This document shows positions 48,043 through 58,251 of a stretch of 64,000 nucleotides of DNA, piece after piece. The notes below the pieces were generated by a model, which was given only the letters and a program-made list of their open reading frames with translations, searched no databases and was not told the DNA's origin. The stretch comes from Branchiostoma floridae (Eukaryota; Chordata; Leptocardii; Amphioxiformes; Branchiostomatidae): positions 16,222,378-16,286,377 of the forward strand of contig NC_049992.1 in NCBI RefSeq assembly GCF_000003815.2, in the 5' to 3' direction. Numbering within the stretch: position 1 is the stretch's first letter; the number at the start of each line of letters is the position of its first letter. The position numbers were made by a program, and so were the translations under genes.

Positions 48043-48255
48043 ATGACCGGTATTATGCCAATGCATGTTACTGCTACTGTCAAACTGAGCATAAGACTTC
48101 CCAAGCGCAAAGTTACAAAGAAATTGCTGTGGCAGGCAGTTACAACTGACAAGTCACTTGCATCCAAAATTGAGGGCAAGATCAGCTCTCAGTTTAAAAA
48201 CCTTCCACCAACAGAACAAAACTACATCTTTGTTCGTATTGCTGGTGTATCATGA
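48043..48255 (+). pseudogene. ORF remnant antisense to the Kelch-like 3' UTR, perhaps LINE-derived
   Basis: A 70-codon frame rich in Lys, Arg and Ser, with a segment reading VKLSIRLPKRKVTKKLLW near residues 12-31. The style resembles the linker after the endonuclease domain of non-LTR retrotransposon polyproteins, but the conserved endonuclease motif before it is missing. It ends 26 bases from the stop codon of the oppositely oriented Kelch-like gene. If that gene's 3' UTR extends leftward, the two overlap. Assignment is tentative. Confidence 0.25.
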
Positions 48256-48281
48256 TTACAAAAGTCCTAATCCGAACCCTC

Positions 48282-50219
48282 TCATTCGTCCTCTTCCTTC
48301 AGTACAGCAAGATCCCGGCAGTACCATCCCACTCGGCTCTTATGGATTTCAAGGAAGCTTTGGCCGAATAAGGCAAAGGGAAGAGGCGCGCACTTTTTTG
48401 GAAAGTAGTTGTTTCCTGACCCGTAGTTGCTGATGGTATCCACAATTTCTTTTCCTTTCGTGGAGAAGTAGTGGTACTCCCTTCGCGCGCGAAGGAAGTC
48501 ATCTATGAAATATTGTTTATCGTCACAATTGAGGGTCTCCTTCTCGTCGTCGAAAATGAACTGTTCGGAATAATGTGATGTCGCTGTATATACGGCACGG
48601 ATATAAAGCTTGCCATTGGAAGAAGTCGGAAGAAAGACGTCTGGGACCATCGCCCAAGCGTTCCCAAAAAATGTATCGGCTTTCCTCCAGCCGTTGGTTT
48701 TCACATCAAACAAATGCACACACAGGTTGAAGAGTCGCTCTGACTCTGTTGGAGTCACCGTGATGAATACAACGTTGTCTCCGAAAGCTGTCATCGTCAT
48801 CTTTGTGAATGACTGAGTGAATAATGTAGGTGGCACGGGTAGCTTTATCCAAGCTGCTTCGTCGGGATCATAGCAATCCATGGTCACCAAAGACGTCTCC
48901 TCAGTGTCACCGCCGACCAGAAGGAGTTTCCCGTCAACGACCACCGACTGATGCCCTGCCCTTCCGAGGGGGATGTCGGGCAACCTCAGCCACATGTCTG
49001 AGGGGAAATGGTACCGAAATGCTTGCCTGGATGGGCTAGGGTGAGGACCCTTGCCGATAAGACGCTTCTCCCGCCCACCTGTCACGTACAGGTGTTCCCC
49101 TGCATTTGCCACACCCATGTACCCATTGACAGGCGTTGGAAGGTTAGCTATGTGGTAATATTGTTGATTATCTGGATCTAAGCAAATTATGCTTTGCAGG
49201 GGCCCAGGCGAAGGGTGTACTGGAAGGGGTTCTGACTCGTTGTTATCGCGGAGATGTGGTTTATTGACTGCCTTCCAACCGCCGACAATGATTGCCAGGT
49301 TGTCCGATACCCCGCGTCTGTTACTTCTTGCCTCTTCTTTCTCTGTAACATTAACTACCTGTGTACCAGAAAGATGTTTCTCTCTGGCTGCTGTGATCTT
49401 TGCGACGCATTCTGCGGAGTCCCGTATTGTAGGGTGTGATTCGAGCTTCCGTAGCACGCTGACTTTCACGCAAGATAGACGAATCTCTGGCAAAATCTTT
49501 AAGATTGCTGTTTGACGGCTCTCGGGGGCATGGTCGAGCCACCTTATCACAGAATTGACAACGTCGTCTTCAGCTTTCAGATCTTCGTCTCCGAGTAGAT
49601 CTAAGAGATCTTCCAGCGAAAGGCTAAGGAACTCCTCGTCTTGTGTGGCATCTGAGAAGTTTGAGACTGTCATGGTCCTCGCGCTCTTCTTCAGGTCAGA
49701 AAGATCGTCATACATGTGTGCCAGGCGCAAGACGCCCAGACAGTTATTCGGGCAAAGGTTGTCTTGGATGAATTTCTTGCAGTACTGCAGAATCGTGTCG
49801 AACCGTAGCATGTGTGCCGTCTGTAGAACGTCTTGGACATCGTCTTTCCTGATGCGTATTTCCCCGGTATACAGGAAGTCCAGGATCTTAGAGAAGCTGG
49901 AGGAGTCAATGCCATGGAGTTGCACGGCCTTTGTGGTACTTTCAGTGAAGTTGGACGACAGCATGGTTTTAAAGTATGTTGTAGATGCCAGCACAGCCCG
50001 GTGGCAAGGGAAGTCCCTACCCTCTACTTGTACCACAACATCAAGGAATTCCCCGTTCTTACGCTGGCTGGCAAGTTCAGCAAGAAGCTTGCGTCCATGG
50101 GCTTTATTTTTGATATCGACATAGCAAGAGCCCTCTTCCATTGATTCTCTGTCGCTCCCGCTATTGACGTCGGAGTCACAATACCCGCCAGACACATCGT
50201 AATCGTCGGAACGGAACAT
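48282..50219 (-). CDS. BTB-BACK-Kelch (Kelch-like) protein, probable Cullin-3 substrate adaptor
   Basis: 645 residues in one uninterrupted coding exon. Seen: an acidic N-terminal tail (1-40); a BTB domain at about 48-153 (FLDVVVQVEG, then FPCHRAVLAS, YFKTM, and FLYTGE near 115-120); a BACK domain at about 158-262 (NNCLGVLRLAHMYDDLSDL, VIRWLDH); and a Kelch region from about 308 to 620. Gly-Gly doublets of the blades are present at 313-314, 381-382 and 436-437 but absent from later blades, which are degenerate. Known of the family: BTB dimerises and, with BACK, binds Cullin-3, while the Kelch propeller holds the substrate for ubiquitination. I infer that role here; the substrate is unknown. 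The start at 50219 was chosen because GCCGCCATG is a strong context and the longer frame to 50291 crosses a splice-acceptor-like sequence. The length is usual. Amphioxus is known for many such single-exon paralogues, so orthology to a named vertebrate KLHL should not be assumed. Confidence 0.95.
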   Translation of the reverse strand: MFRSDDYDVSGGYCDSDVNSGSDRESMEEGSCYVDIKNKAHGRKLLAELASQRKNGEFLDVVVQVEGRDFPCHRAVLASTTYFKTMLSSNFTESTTKAVQLHGIDSSSFSKILDFLYTGEIRIRKDDVQDVLQTAHMLRFDTILQYCKKFIQDNLCPNNCLGVLRLAHMYDDLSDLKKSARTMTVSNFSDATQDEEFLSLSLEDLLDLLGDEDLKAEDDVVNSVIRWLDHAPESRQTAILKILPEIRLSCVKVSVLRKLESHPTIRDSAECVAKITAAREKHLSGTQVVNVTEKEEARSNRRGVSDNLAIIVGGWKAVNKPHLRDNNESEPLPVHPSPGPLQSIICLDPDNQQYYHIANLPTPVNGYMGVANAGEHLYVTGGREKRLIGKGPHPSPSRQAFRYHFPSDMWLRLPDIPLGRAGHQSVVVDGKLLLVGGDTEETSLVTMDCYDPDEAAWIKLPVPPTLFTQSFTKMTMTAFGDNVVFITVTPTESERLFNLCVHLFDVKTNGWRKADTFFGNAWAMVPDVFLPTSSNGKLYIRAVYTATSHYSEQFIFDDEKETLNCDDKQYFIDDFLRARREYHYFSTKGKEIVDTISNYGSGNNYFPKKCAPLPFALFGQSFLEIHKSRVGWYCRDLAVLKEEDE

Positions 50220-50250
50220 GGCGGCTGTTGGCTTGGTTCTGCTGTAAGAT

Positions 50251-50291
50251 CTGCTGGACAAAATAATAAGAGGCAATAAAGAGATGAACAT
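50251..50291 (-). other. Probable 3' splice site of a 5' UTR intron of the Kelch-like gene
   Basis: Read on the minus strand, a pyrimidine-rich stretch (CTCTTTATTGCCTCTTATTA) leads to TTTTGTCCAG, 34 bases before the chosen ATG. This fits an intron ending at 50254 and a non-coding first exon somewhere to the right. The 24 extra codons of the longer frame would then be intronic or untranslated. Confidence 0.5.
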
Positions 50292-50485
50292 ACGATTTGT
50301 TGGACTACGTGACCTCAGCAGTAGAATTAAGACGGTGGACTTAAAAAGGCGTATATTTTCAATAGATCAGCTTGTTTCGTTATTCTATATATTCACGATA
50401 ATAACGTGCCATGGTAATGATATACATGTATAAGTTTTCTGAGAATACATTTTTTTCATGGGTCCGGCCAATACAATCAACTTGA

Positions 50486-50493
50486 TGACGTCA
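50486..50493. promoter_or_regulatory. CRE/ATF palindrome upstream of the Kelch-like ORF
   Basis: GATGACGTCATC is a 12-base perfect palindrome holding the full TGACGTCA site for CREB/ATF bZIP proteins. It lies 267 bases upstream of the start codon. If the first exon is farther right this would be intronic. Confidence 0.35.
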
Positions 50494-50639
50494 TCGTAAT
50501 GTCAAACGTCTTATACTTGTCAGATATTATGTCTATATCATTTCCGAAAAGTTTGGTGGCCACACGACACGTCGTTCAAGAATTATAGGACTTAGAAGTG
50601 GAGGGCCTCAAAAGCCCCCCCCCCCCCTATCCATGCAAA

Positions 50640-51235
50640 ATGGACTGGTATATGTGGCCAATATTCCATCCCAGTGCTAAAGGTACCCCAATACCAAATT
50701 CCACATAACCATTTGTTTTTTTTTTCAAGACAAGGGAAGGCAAAAATCCCAAATTTAACAATTTCTAAGTGATATACTAGTACACCATAATAGTGAATGG
50801 ATTCCTGTGGGCGCATACTGTACGCACCCTCATACCAAATTTCAGTTTCTTTGGTTTCAATACAAAGGCATCGGAGCCGAAACTATGTATTTTTAGTCCA
50901 AAAATGGCAAAAAAATCCCAAGATTCAACAATTTCAAGTAATGTATGCCAGACGTGAAAATAAAGTATTGTGGGCATATGACCTACACACCTTCATACCA
51001 AATTTCAGGTCATTTGGTTTTAATACAAGGGCAAAGGACTAATATACATTTATTGTCAAATGTGGCCCCAATGGCCCTCAAATAAAAAAAATGCGTCCTG
51101 TGGGCATATGTCCGATGCACCTCTGTAACAAATTTCAGGTCATTAGGTTGTAATACCAGGGCACAGGGGTCCAAAATACATACTTATGGTCTAAAAATGA
51201 CCAAAAAATCCAACTAAAAGTACTTTTTAAGGCCT
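50640..51235. repeat. Degenerate tandem repeat, period ~130-165 bp
   Basis: About four units, recognised by GTGGGCATATG, then GCACCTCTGTAA or CACACCTTCATACC, then AAATTTCAGGTCAT, GGTTGTAATACCAGGGCA and CTAAAAATGACC. Unit starts fall near 50655 (weak), 50807, 50970 and 51100. The same sequence recurs at 45265-45535. No coding frame is conserved between units. Confidence 0.82.
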
Positions 51236-51968
51236 CTATCAAGACAAGTGAGAGAAAAAAGAACAGGGGATATTTGATATTTCTGATGAATCAAAAGGAG
51301 GTCTATTGAAAAAGTGTTAATATTACGTTGTGAGACTCGATAGATGAAACTGACAGACAAGGACAGTTTACGTATTTGACAAGTCGTTATTGACACAACA
51401 GACGTACAGCGACTTTTGTCAGGTCTAAGTATAAACAAACAAGTATATGCAAATGAATTACCTACGTGTGTGTACTAAGTATAGTAATAGATACAAATAA
51501 ATCAACATATGCTGATTCTAACGTATCATGTCCAAAGTTTAAGCATTCTTGTATATACTTGCATTATACTTAATATACTTTATTACAGTACGCGTGGTGA
51601 AGCTCTTCATATTGTGTGTTTAACATAGTTCAGTTTGGGATATAACTTCAAATGTCTGAACTCCCGTGTCCATTGTCTACCTGGGCCAGGCTATTTCCTG
51701 ACTGACTATCGTCAATGTTGACTTTTACTATAAGGCCACGTTGATTTGATTATATGGATGACATCCGCGCTCGCACCAATTTTCGGCCATTTAAAAAAAA
51801 AGAAAAGTTTTCGACCACACAATAAATTGTGCAAAGCAGCTGTAAAATGAGCACAAATATTCCGTAGATTGAAAAAAAGGTATCAGAAAACAGATAACTG
51901 ATGCCATAGAATGCCAAAATGAATCTTAAGTCAAAGAATAAGATGTGAAAGGACAGAGAAAAAATCTA
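51236..51968. other. Non-coding stretch, nothing recognised
   Basis: AT-rich sequence without a supported exon or repeat. Confidence 0.4.
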
Positions 51969-52433
51969 TTGTTGGTTGGGGGAGGTATCAGTACAGAAAA
52001 TTCAGGTCCAGAGGATCATTTCCAGGTCCGGACATAAACCTGGACCTGATTGTCTGTGGAAACTTGAGAACTGGAAATACTCAAAACAATGGTAATTATT
52101 CAATTTTGCTACAAACGAATCTGTTTGGTGGATTATTGGACTCCCACTGCATTTTAAAATCCAATCTCCATGTAATAAAGGCAAACTGTCTCTGTACCCT
52201 TGACTGTAGAAACTTGGTGCAATTGATTATAAACTCTACTTGACTTCGCTCTTGTTATCTTCTTGGCCCCCCGGTTAGATCCCAAATGGCTGCCAACATA
52301 GTGTGTCCATTTTGTAATTGGCGAAACCTGTTCCTCTGTTTTTTTTTCAGGTCTGTTTTTTTCGGAGTGGTCCAAGAAGAAAAAAATGTTTTGCACCCGT
52401 ATGATGTACTGGTCCCTACACCTAACTGTTGGT
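51969..52433. mobile_element. AGGTCC-word hAT MITE (copy 2), near full length
   Basis: Left end TGGGGGAGGTATCAGTAC (from 51977); right end, in complement, TTAGGTGTAGGGACCAGTAC (to 52425). Flanking octamers TTGTTGGT and CTGTTGGT match at 7 of 8. The interior aligns with the 810-1243 copy block by block, for example AAACGAATCTGTTTGGTGGA and TATAAACTCTACT. More diverged than copy 1. About 449 bp. Confidence 0.85.
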
Positions 52434-52829
52434 ATACCATACTATGTGTGTTTAGTCCTATGTTCAACCTTCTTGGCCACTTTGATTTCATACTGAAGGC
52501 AACTTTTTTTTGGCCAAACTTTTTTTTTATTCGCTCGCTCGCATCAGTTTTGGAGTTCCCGGAGGATGTCATCCATATAATCAAATCAACATGGCCTAAC
52601 AAAACACACACCACGCCTCGAACAGAGGGCCAGTCAGTTACCAAGAGAAGGAAATGACGTTGATTCATTGAATCAAGGTCACAACGGTTCATGTCTACAC
52701 AATATATGGGTTGTGTTGTGTTTGCGTTAGTTTAGTTACCTGGGGCACATATCGCCTCGTGGTTGTGTGCCTGCCTGTTACTGGCACGTCTCTGTCGCCT
52801 ATTTACCTAATAACACAACCCAGCCAGGC
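52434..52829. other. Non-coding stretch, nothing recognised
   Basis: Frames here overlap the MITE or are short; none is supported. Confidence 0.35.
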
Positions 52830-53020
52830 TATACTGAAGTATGCTATTTTGCTGCCGTTTTCAACACTTTTAGATAAATGTATGTTACAGACCTACTGGG
52901 ACTTTAAATTGTAAACTGTATCTCTGTTATCTATTTTGTCTGACCCTTACCTCTTCCCTCATGACCTGAATGAAAAGCGGTCTGTGGGCCGAATTGAGGT
53001 TTCATGAGTAAACAAAGATT
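52830..53020 (+). mobile_element. LINE 3' terminus
   Basis: The phrase CTTCCCTCATGACCTGAATG, then AAAAGCGGTCTGTGGGCCG, then AGGTTTCATGAGTAAACAAAG is in the style of the 3' UTR end of an invertebrate non-LTR retrotransposon (diverged AATAAA-like AGTAAACAAAG at the tip). No reverse transcriptase frame remains upstream. Confidence 0.5.
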
Positions 53021-53785
53021 CCAACAAAGAATAACCCCAAACGTGAGTTCTTGGTCATTGCCACAGCTAGTAAGAGCTGCTTATAACGTTATGTTCGAAG
53101 TCACTGGGTTTCTCGGCCTACATCGGGCGACACAGTCTGGCCCAGAGAGGGACCAGGGACAGACATTTCTACTGTTTATGTCTACAACAGTCTTGAAGGG
53201 CAAAATAAAATCAATAGAGCCAGGAATAAAGGCAATAAGACTGAATCTGGGACGTTGTAGAATTAGGAACAGAACAACACCCACGTCAGCACAATCCATG
53301 TAACCCGACGCACTCAAAAATTGCTGCAAGTGATTCTTTTAGAAATCTTCAATTTCCCATAGGGTAAGTCCGTGTATTAATTCAGTGTTGGAAAGAAAGT
53401 TTAGCAATTTCTATAAACACAAACTCATACCAGACCTTGCAAAAAGGACCAGTCAGTCTCAAGCTCACCGTGAACGTTGCCTCGTCAAGGAAGTTAGTTA
53501 GGTCACCTGGATCTTCAAAACACCTTTACACCTCACCACTTGCCGTTGAGCTATCGTGGCGTGTGAGCTATCCGTTACCGAAGCGCTCTATTGAGGCGTG
53601 TCACATGACCGTTTCAAGTATCAACCCCAGGTGTGCTTACGTATTCATGCGCAAGATCCGCACGAAAAACAAACGATTTTTACTCGATTCATTCAATCCG
53701 CTACTAAGAAACGTGTTCCTTACGAGATTCTAAGACTTTGTCATGGCGTAACTTGGCACTCAGGTGAATCATGGGCTGTGACAAT
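53021..53785. other. Non-coding stretch, nothing recognised
   Basis: Frames of 82-99 codons carry no recognisable domain. Confidence 0.35.
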
Positions 53786-53797
53786 TTCCGTCGGACA

Positions 53798-53854
53798 TGA
53801 ATTTCCAAGGACGTTTGCGGATTTCGTTATACGTCCTTGGAAATTCGAAACCTC
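53798..53854. repeat. Short inverted repeat (hairpin)
   Basis: GAATTTCCAAGGACGT and its exact complement ACGTCCTTGGAAATTC are separated by about 17 bases. Function unknown; could be the core of an eroded MITE. Confidence 0.75.
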
Positions 53855-54156
53855 CGTGAGTGGACCGTGACCGCAGGTGACTGCGTGTCTCCTCATAAAG
53901 CTTAGGTCAGAACTGGCCCAGTGCCCGTCAGGTATGTAGCCCCGGCCGGGTTCTGAAGTCGGGCGGACACCGGCTGTTTGCCGGATGTCGTGGTCACAAT
54001 CAAATTTTGCCTTCACGCTGCCCCTTGGGGGTCCCGGACTCTTATGAAAAATTCCACCTTCCTAGGTTCGTCTCCGGCAGACACCCGCCAGATGTCGACG
54101 GTGTCCTGTAGTCACCCCTGCGGGGTCCGACAGGGTAACGTTTGTCTCTCAGTAAC

Positions 54157-54190
54157 GATTTTCCAGCGACCCGGAGTCTGGTAGAGACTA
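54157..54190 (-). mobile_element. Solo end of a TAGTCTCTACCAG-family MITE
   Basis: ATTTTCCAGCGACCCGGAGT followed by CTGGTAGAGACTA equals the right arm of the 22961-23150 element. The opposite arm is not found nearby. Confidence 0.75.
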
Positions 54191-54800
54191 AAAACAGCCC
54201 GTGAACTGCCCGGCAGGGCCCCTTTTCCCAATTTCCTAAGCCTAAATGTGCCCGGACTTCTCTTGACGGCTCTACGCTGGACAGTTGGAGAGCTTGGCGA
54301 TGCCGTGGATGAATACTCGTGGCACCTCTCTTTGCAAGCCCCTGACTGTTAGAATCATGTAAGTGTTAGAATTAAAGGAACAACAGAAAAAAAACTTTTT
54401 TTTAAAAAACGGAATGACCTTTTCCGTGTTGCCTCTTTTGTTTTGCAGACATTCTATGAAAGCAATCCGTTGCAACAGATGCTTTTGTCTTGCACATGTG
54501 ACAAAAACAATGGCTTAATAGCTGAAAAACCTTTTAGTTGAACGACAAAGAGCTCAATATTCTCTTAGGAACAAATCCGTAATGCGTTACAGGAAGCCTT
54601 CAAAACTCCTGACCTCCAGGTTGGATTTCCAAAGGGCACAAAAATGCATCTACAAATGTCAGTTGTACAAATATCATATTACCAGCTTTACTAGTGATAT
54701 ATCTGTTGTTGTCGTGTGAGATTGAACGTGCCACTCACGGTCCGCAAATATTTCTCGAGACAACTGTTTAACGTTACACTGCCGCACAGTCAGTAACGGG
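54191..54800. other. Head-to-head spacer between the Kelch-like gene and a plus-strand gene
   Basis: A minus-strand donor-like GGACC|GTGAGTGG at about 54735 could end a non-coding first exon of the Kelch-like gene. This is a guess from one motif. Otherwise nothing recognised. Confidence 0.3.
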
Positions 54801-54834
54801 ATGGATACAAAGTCCGCTAGGGGTCCAAACTCCG
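54801..54834 (+). CDS. Possible first coding exon of an unidentified plus-strand gene
   Basis: An ATG with G at both -3 and +4 opens eleven codons (MDTKSARGPNS) plus one base, ending in a consensus donor G|GTAAGA (phase 1). The peptide is too short to assign. It lies about 4.6 kb head to head with the Kelch-like start. No downstream exon is recognised before 64000. Confidence 0.35.
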
Positions 54835-55207
54835 GTAAGATTAAAATCATTTTTGCGGAGATATGCGTCTAAACATGATAAGTACAACTGCAACTTTTGC
54901 GCGCTTTCACTACATGCAGTTCAGAACGCTGCCGTTAAATGAGATATAACATTATGTCTGCACAGCTTCAATCACAGTTATATGTTTGCTAACAAGATCT
55001 TAACTTGTTTTTTTATGGGTTCTCAGTAAAATGTACGATGACACGTTTTCTGGTCAAAGAGAAATGATTTTGAGGGGGTAAAATTCTAGTAAAACACAGT
55101 GAGAAACCATTATATTCTCCAAGCAGATATATGCATGTATGGTGGTTGTCACAGTGTGAACAGTTGGCGGGAACTCTCGCAAAGGCCGCTGGGAAAATCA
55201 ATAATCC

Positions 55208-55218
55208 AAGATGGCGGC
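55208..55218 (+). promoter_or_regulatory. YY1-type AAGATGGCGGC motif
   Basis: Exact match to the extended YY1 motif, which in animals typically sits just downstream of transcription starts. It precedes the donor-bearing segment ending at 55417. Confidence 0.45.
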
Positions 55219-55417
55219 GTGTTGTTTCCGTTTTTGACGATAGTTGTTTGCAAACTCCTAAATAGCAAAACTCACGTCAGTGCACCAGCAGTAGATCTAT
55301 TTTGGGACTCCACCAGAGAATAAGAGCTTTGTTATGCACCTAGTGGAGTATCCTCAGGAAGCCGGGAACAGCAGAAAGCTAGGTATTTTGTGTGAGGATG
55401 CGGACTTGTTTTGAAAG
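55219..55417 (+). other. Possible non-coding first exon of the plus-strand gene
   Basis: The segment after the YY1 motif ends in a strong donor AAAG|GTGAGT at 55417/55418. The frame from the ATG at 55335 stops four bases before the donor, so the exon is more likely untranslated. It may be an alternative first exon of the gene starting at 54801. Confidence 0.35.
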
Positions 55418-55423
55418 GTGAGT

Positions 55424-57847
55424 AGGACGAATCCTTGGGAGGGGCGTAAATTATTTTCTTAGCTAAAATATTATTTTGGTGATCAAAAGTCACCAAAGCT
55501 TTGTCCTTGGATACTTATAGTTTGGTAGAGGTTCATGTTTCCTTTTTAGACTGTCTATGTTTGTAGAAAATAGTTGTACCTACCAACGCCGGGTCAGACT
55601 TGGAGTAGAGTTCAGGAAATCTGGAAAACATACAGACACGCCGGTTCGACAGCCCACTGGCTAATTATGTGTGAGTCACGTAGTTACATTCATCGACAAC
55701 AGTGACGCTCGGAAGATTCAAGAAAACTGTTTACGTGCCAGAACGCAGGAAACGCACGATTTTACCGTATTTGGTCTTTGTTAAACACTGGATATGAAAA
55801 AGATTCAAATCAGAACCACTAAAAAAACTATATTTCGTGGAGGATGGAAAATTTGTCACGGTAACGGTAAGCTATCTTCTTGTTGTTGCTATGAAATTTC
55901 TGCTTGATGAGCAACCTTGTTTGTGAAGGATGTGGCTGTTTTTCTTCCAACAAGTGCTGGAAATCGTGACTAAAATACAGTTCAGTTGGCTTCGAAGACT
56001 GAAAAGTGCCAGGTTTCAAGCAAAAAGGTATTATTGATTATAATCTTGACATGAAATTTTTACTATGCCACTGCCAAAGGCTGTTGGATAAAATGTTACA
56101 AACAGATAGTATATAATAACAAGTGGGCAATTTGGTTTGTTTTTGTCACAATATGTTCACTATTGGCGTTGTTTTACAACTTGTTGTCAAAGATGCCCTA
56201 TACTTTGCTTTAGACAGTTTAGTTGCATCGATGTACATGATATGTTAGAGCTTTGAATTGTTTATTTTGTGTATTTGTTATTATACAGTATATAGAATTT
56301 AACTTGAGAAGCTAAACAACAAGGATCAATTTACAAAGTCTTGATAATAATGCTAGTAACACTAATAGATAAAGTGATTCATTTTTGTGACTTTTTCTGT
56401 GGTGCTAGTTGGTTGGTACGATGAGGTTTTAAAAGTCGGATACAGCTAATTTGCTCTGATTCAAATTAATCCCAACCGGCTTTAAAATTGAATCAGAATC
56501 AAAGTAGTACTGTATCTAGACAAAGGGATATCATAACCACAAATTATTATTGACATCTGTATACCGTGTGTATGTCAGATCTTCCCTCCTTACAACTTCT
56601 GCTTGGAGATGAACTCAAAGTGCCCTTTCTTCAAGGTGATTGTCTAAGCTTTAAAGTGTAAGGAAGTGGCTGTTATCTCCCTTCCCAGCTTAGTGGATGA
56701 GTTTATCTGTGAATCTGGCAGCTGTGAGCCTTGGTCAGATGTTCTCACGATAACGATTACTGTCTTCTGATTTCTACATAATTAGGTGGTATTGTGGCTG
56801 TGCTTTGTTTGTGATCCTTGTCATTTTGACTTTTGTATTCAAATTGAAATCGGCAGATGTTCCAGGTACTTTGTTTGGTAGCTGTCTCTCTCTCTCTCTT
56901 TGGATGCCCACAAGTTATTGATCGTCTGTTGCTTTATTATTTAATTTTTGTCAATAGACTTTTTGGTATTTTTCACACTGTTAAACTCTGTGGCAAAACA
57001 CTTTCTAGTAGAGAAAAAGAGAATATAAAACTTTTATCCTCAATTTATCATTGTTGAAATGGACATAGTGCCTCCTGCTGAAAATAAAATTGTTTCCTGT
57101 GAAAATAAAAACTTGAAGGTATGATTTACAGAGGGTGGACTTCTGTATCTGACTATCTGTATATTAGTATACATAACTGGAATAACCTCCCTTCGGCAAC
57201 ACACATCAGCTTTGTGTCTAAACGATCTGTCATACCTTCCCTTTGCACATCTAGCTCAGTAGCTGTAAGCGTTGTGTAACTAATAACTACCGATAATCCC
57301 CTACACTACAGAACTTGATGGTGACAAATTCCATACTACCATAGACTTACCTTTACCCCTCTAGGTGTCACAGGTCTCATCAGATTGTCTATCCAATGTC
57401 AGTGTGATTATATTGTTCTACTTGTTCATGCTTCTTGTTTCCTCTCAGTAGTCACATATACTAGTACATATTTCTCCGACATTTGATCCTGACATTGTAA
57501 CACATTCGAGGTTAATCTTGTTTTTTACCTGTAGGTTTATAGTTTGTCTCCTATTTTCTTGGAGTAGACACCTGTGCCTTTTATTTTAAAGCAACTGTTC
57601 ATTGTTCAATCTCCAGGGAGATAGTGGAATGGCAAATTTTTGTAATTGTAACAATTTCTGGCTGCCCAACTGCTGGGATACTTGTGAATACACCTGTTAA
57701 AACTGAAGAGACGTACAGTTACATGTGAATAGATACAACGGACAGGATTTAAAGTTTTCCTAATTCAAAAATATACCCTTTCCTTTTCGTTAACATCTGG
57801 AAATTGGCTGTCTTGCTTGGACTGCAAGCTTAATTAATCTAAGACAA
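55424..57847. other. Non-coding stretch, probably intronic to the plus-strand gene
   Basis: No exon recognised. A short TCTC run is at about 56884-56900. Confidence 0.4.
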
Positions 57848-58251
57848 TAAGGCCTAGGAAAAAAAATGTTGTGTTTCCTGTTTCCCTACCTACCCTAGAA
57901 AAACCTGCCGACCCTAGACTTTTTTTTTGGGTGGGCAGTGGAGTCACATAGCTTCCAGTTAGAATTTTTATTTAGCCTGCTTCCTATTGAAGTAAAACAC
58001 TGCTTGTCCCATCTAATGAAGGATAAATGTATCTATCATGCACAATTGCAAAATTAAAGTTTGACATTGAAAGACAAGTGTCATCATACATTTCAGTTTA
58101 CTTTGTTCAGCTGTATTGCAAATATGTATCACTAGAATTTTGGCCAGCCTAAAAAAAAATACAAGAAAAAAAAAAAGATAATCCCTACCTACCGACCCTA
58201 ATTTTTTCAGGACTGAAACAGGAAGCACAACATTTTTTTTCCTAGGCCTAA
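57848..58251. mobile_element. MITE, GGCCTAGGAAAA family (copy 1), Harbinger-like
   Basis: Ends GGCCTAGGAAAAAAAATGTT and the complement ending CCTAGGCC (58248), with a TAA direct repeat on each side (57848-57850, 58249-58251), the 3-bp target of PIF/Harbinger elements. 398 bp; inner sequence includes further inverted blocks. No transposase. Confidence 0.8.

Noticed and set aside
49555-50144. 189- and 103-codon plus-strand frames
   Set aside because: Antisense shadows of the Kelch-like coding sequence.
50220-50291. Upstream ATG extending the Kelch-like protein by 24 residues
   Set aside because: The extension crosses a polypyrimidine tract and CAG acceptor, and has poorer start context than GCCGCCATG at 50219.
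52255-52692. 145-codon minus frame and 123-codon plus frame
   Set aside because: They overlap the AGGTCC MITE and its flank; not conserved with the copy at 810.
53437-53733. 98-codon plus-strand frame
   Set aside because: No domain, no splice context, and it lies between a LINE tail and a small hairpin.
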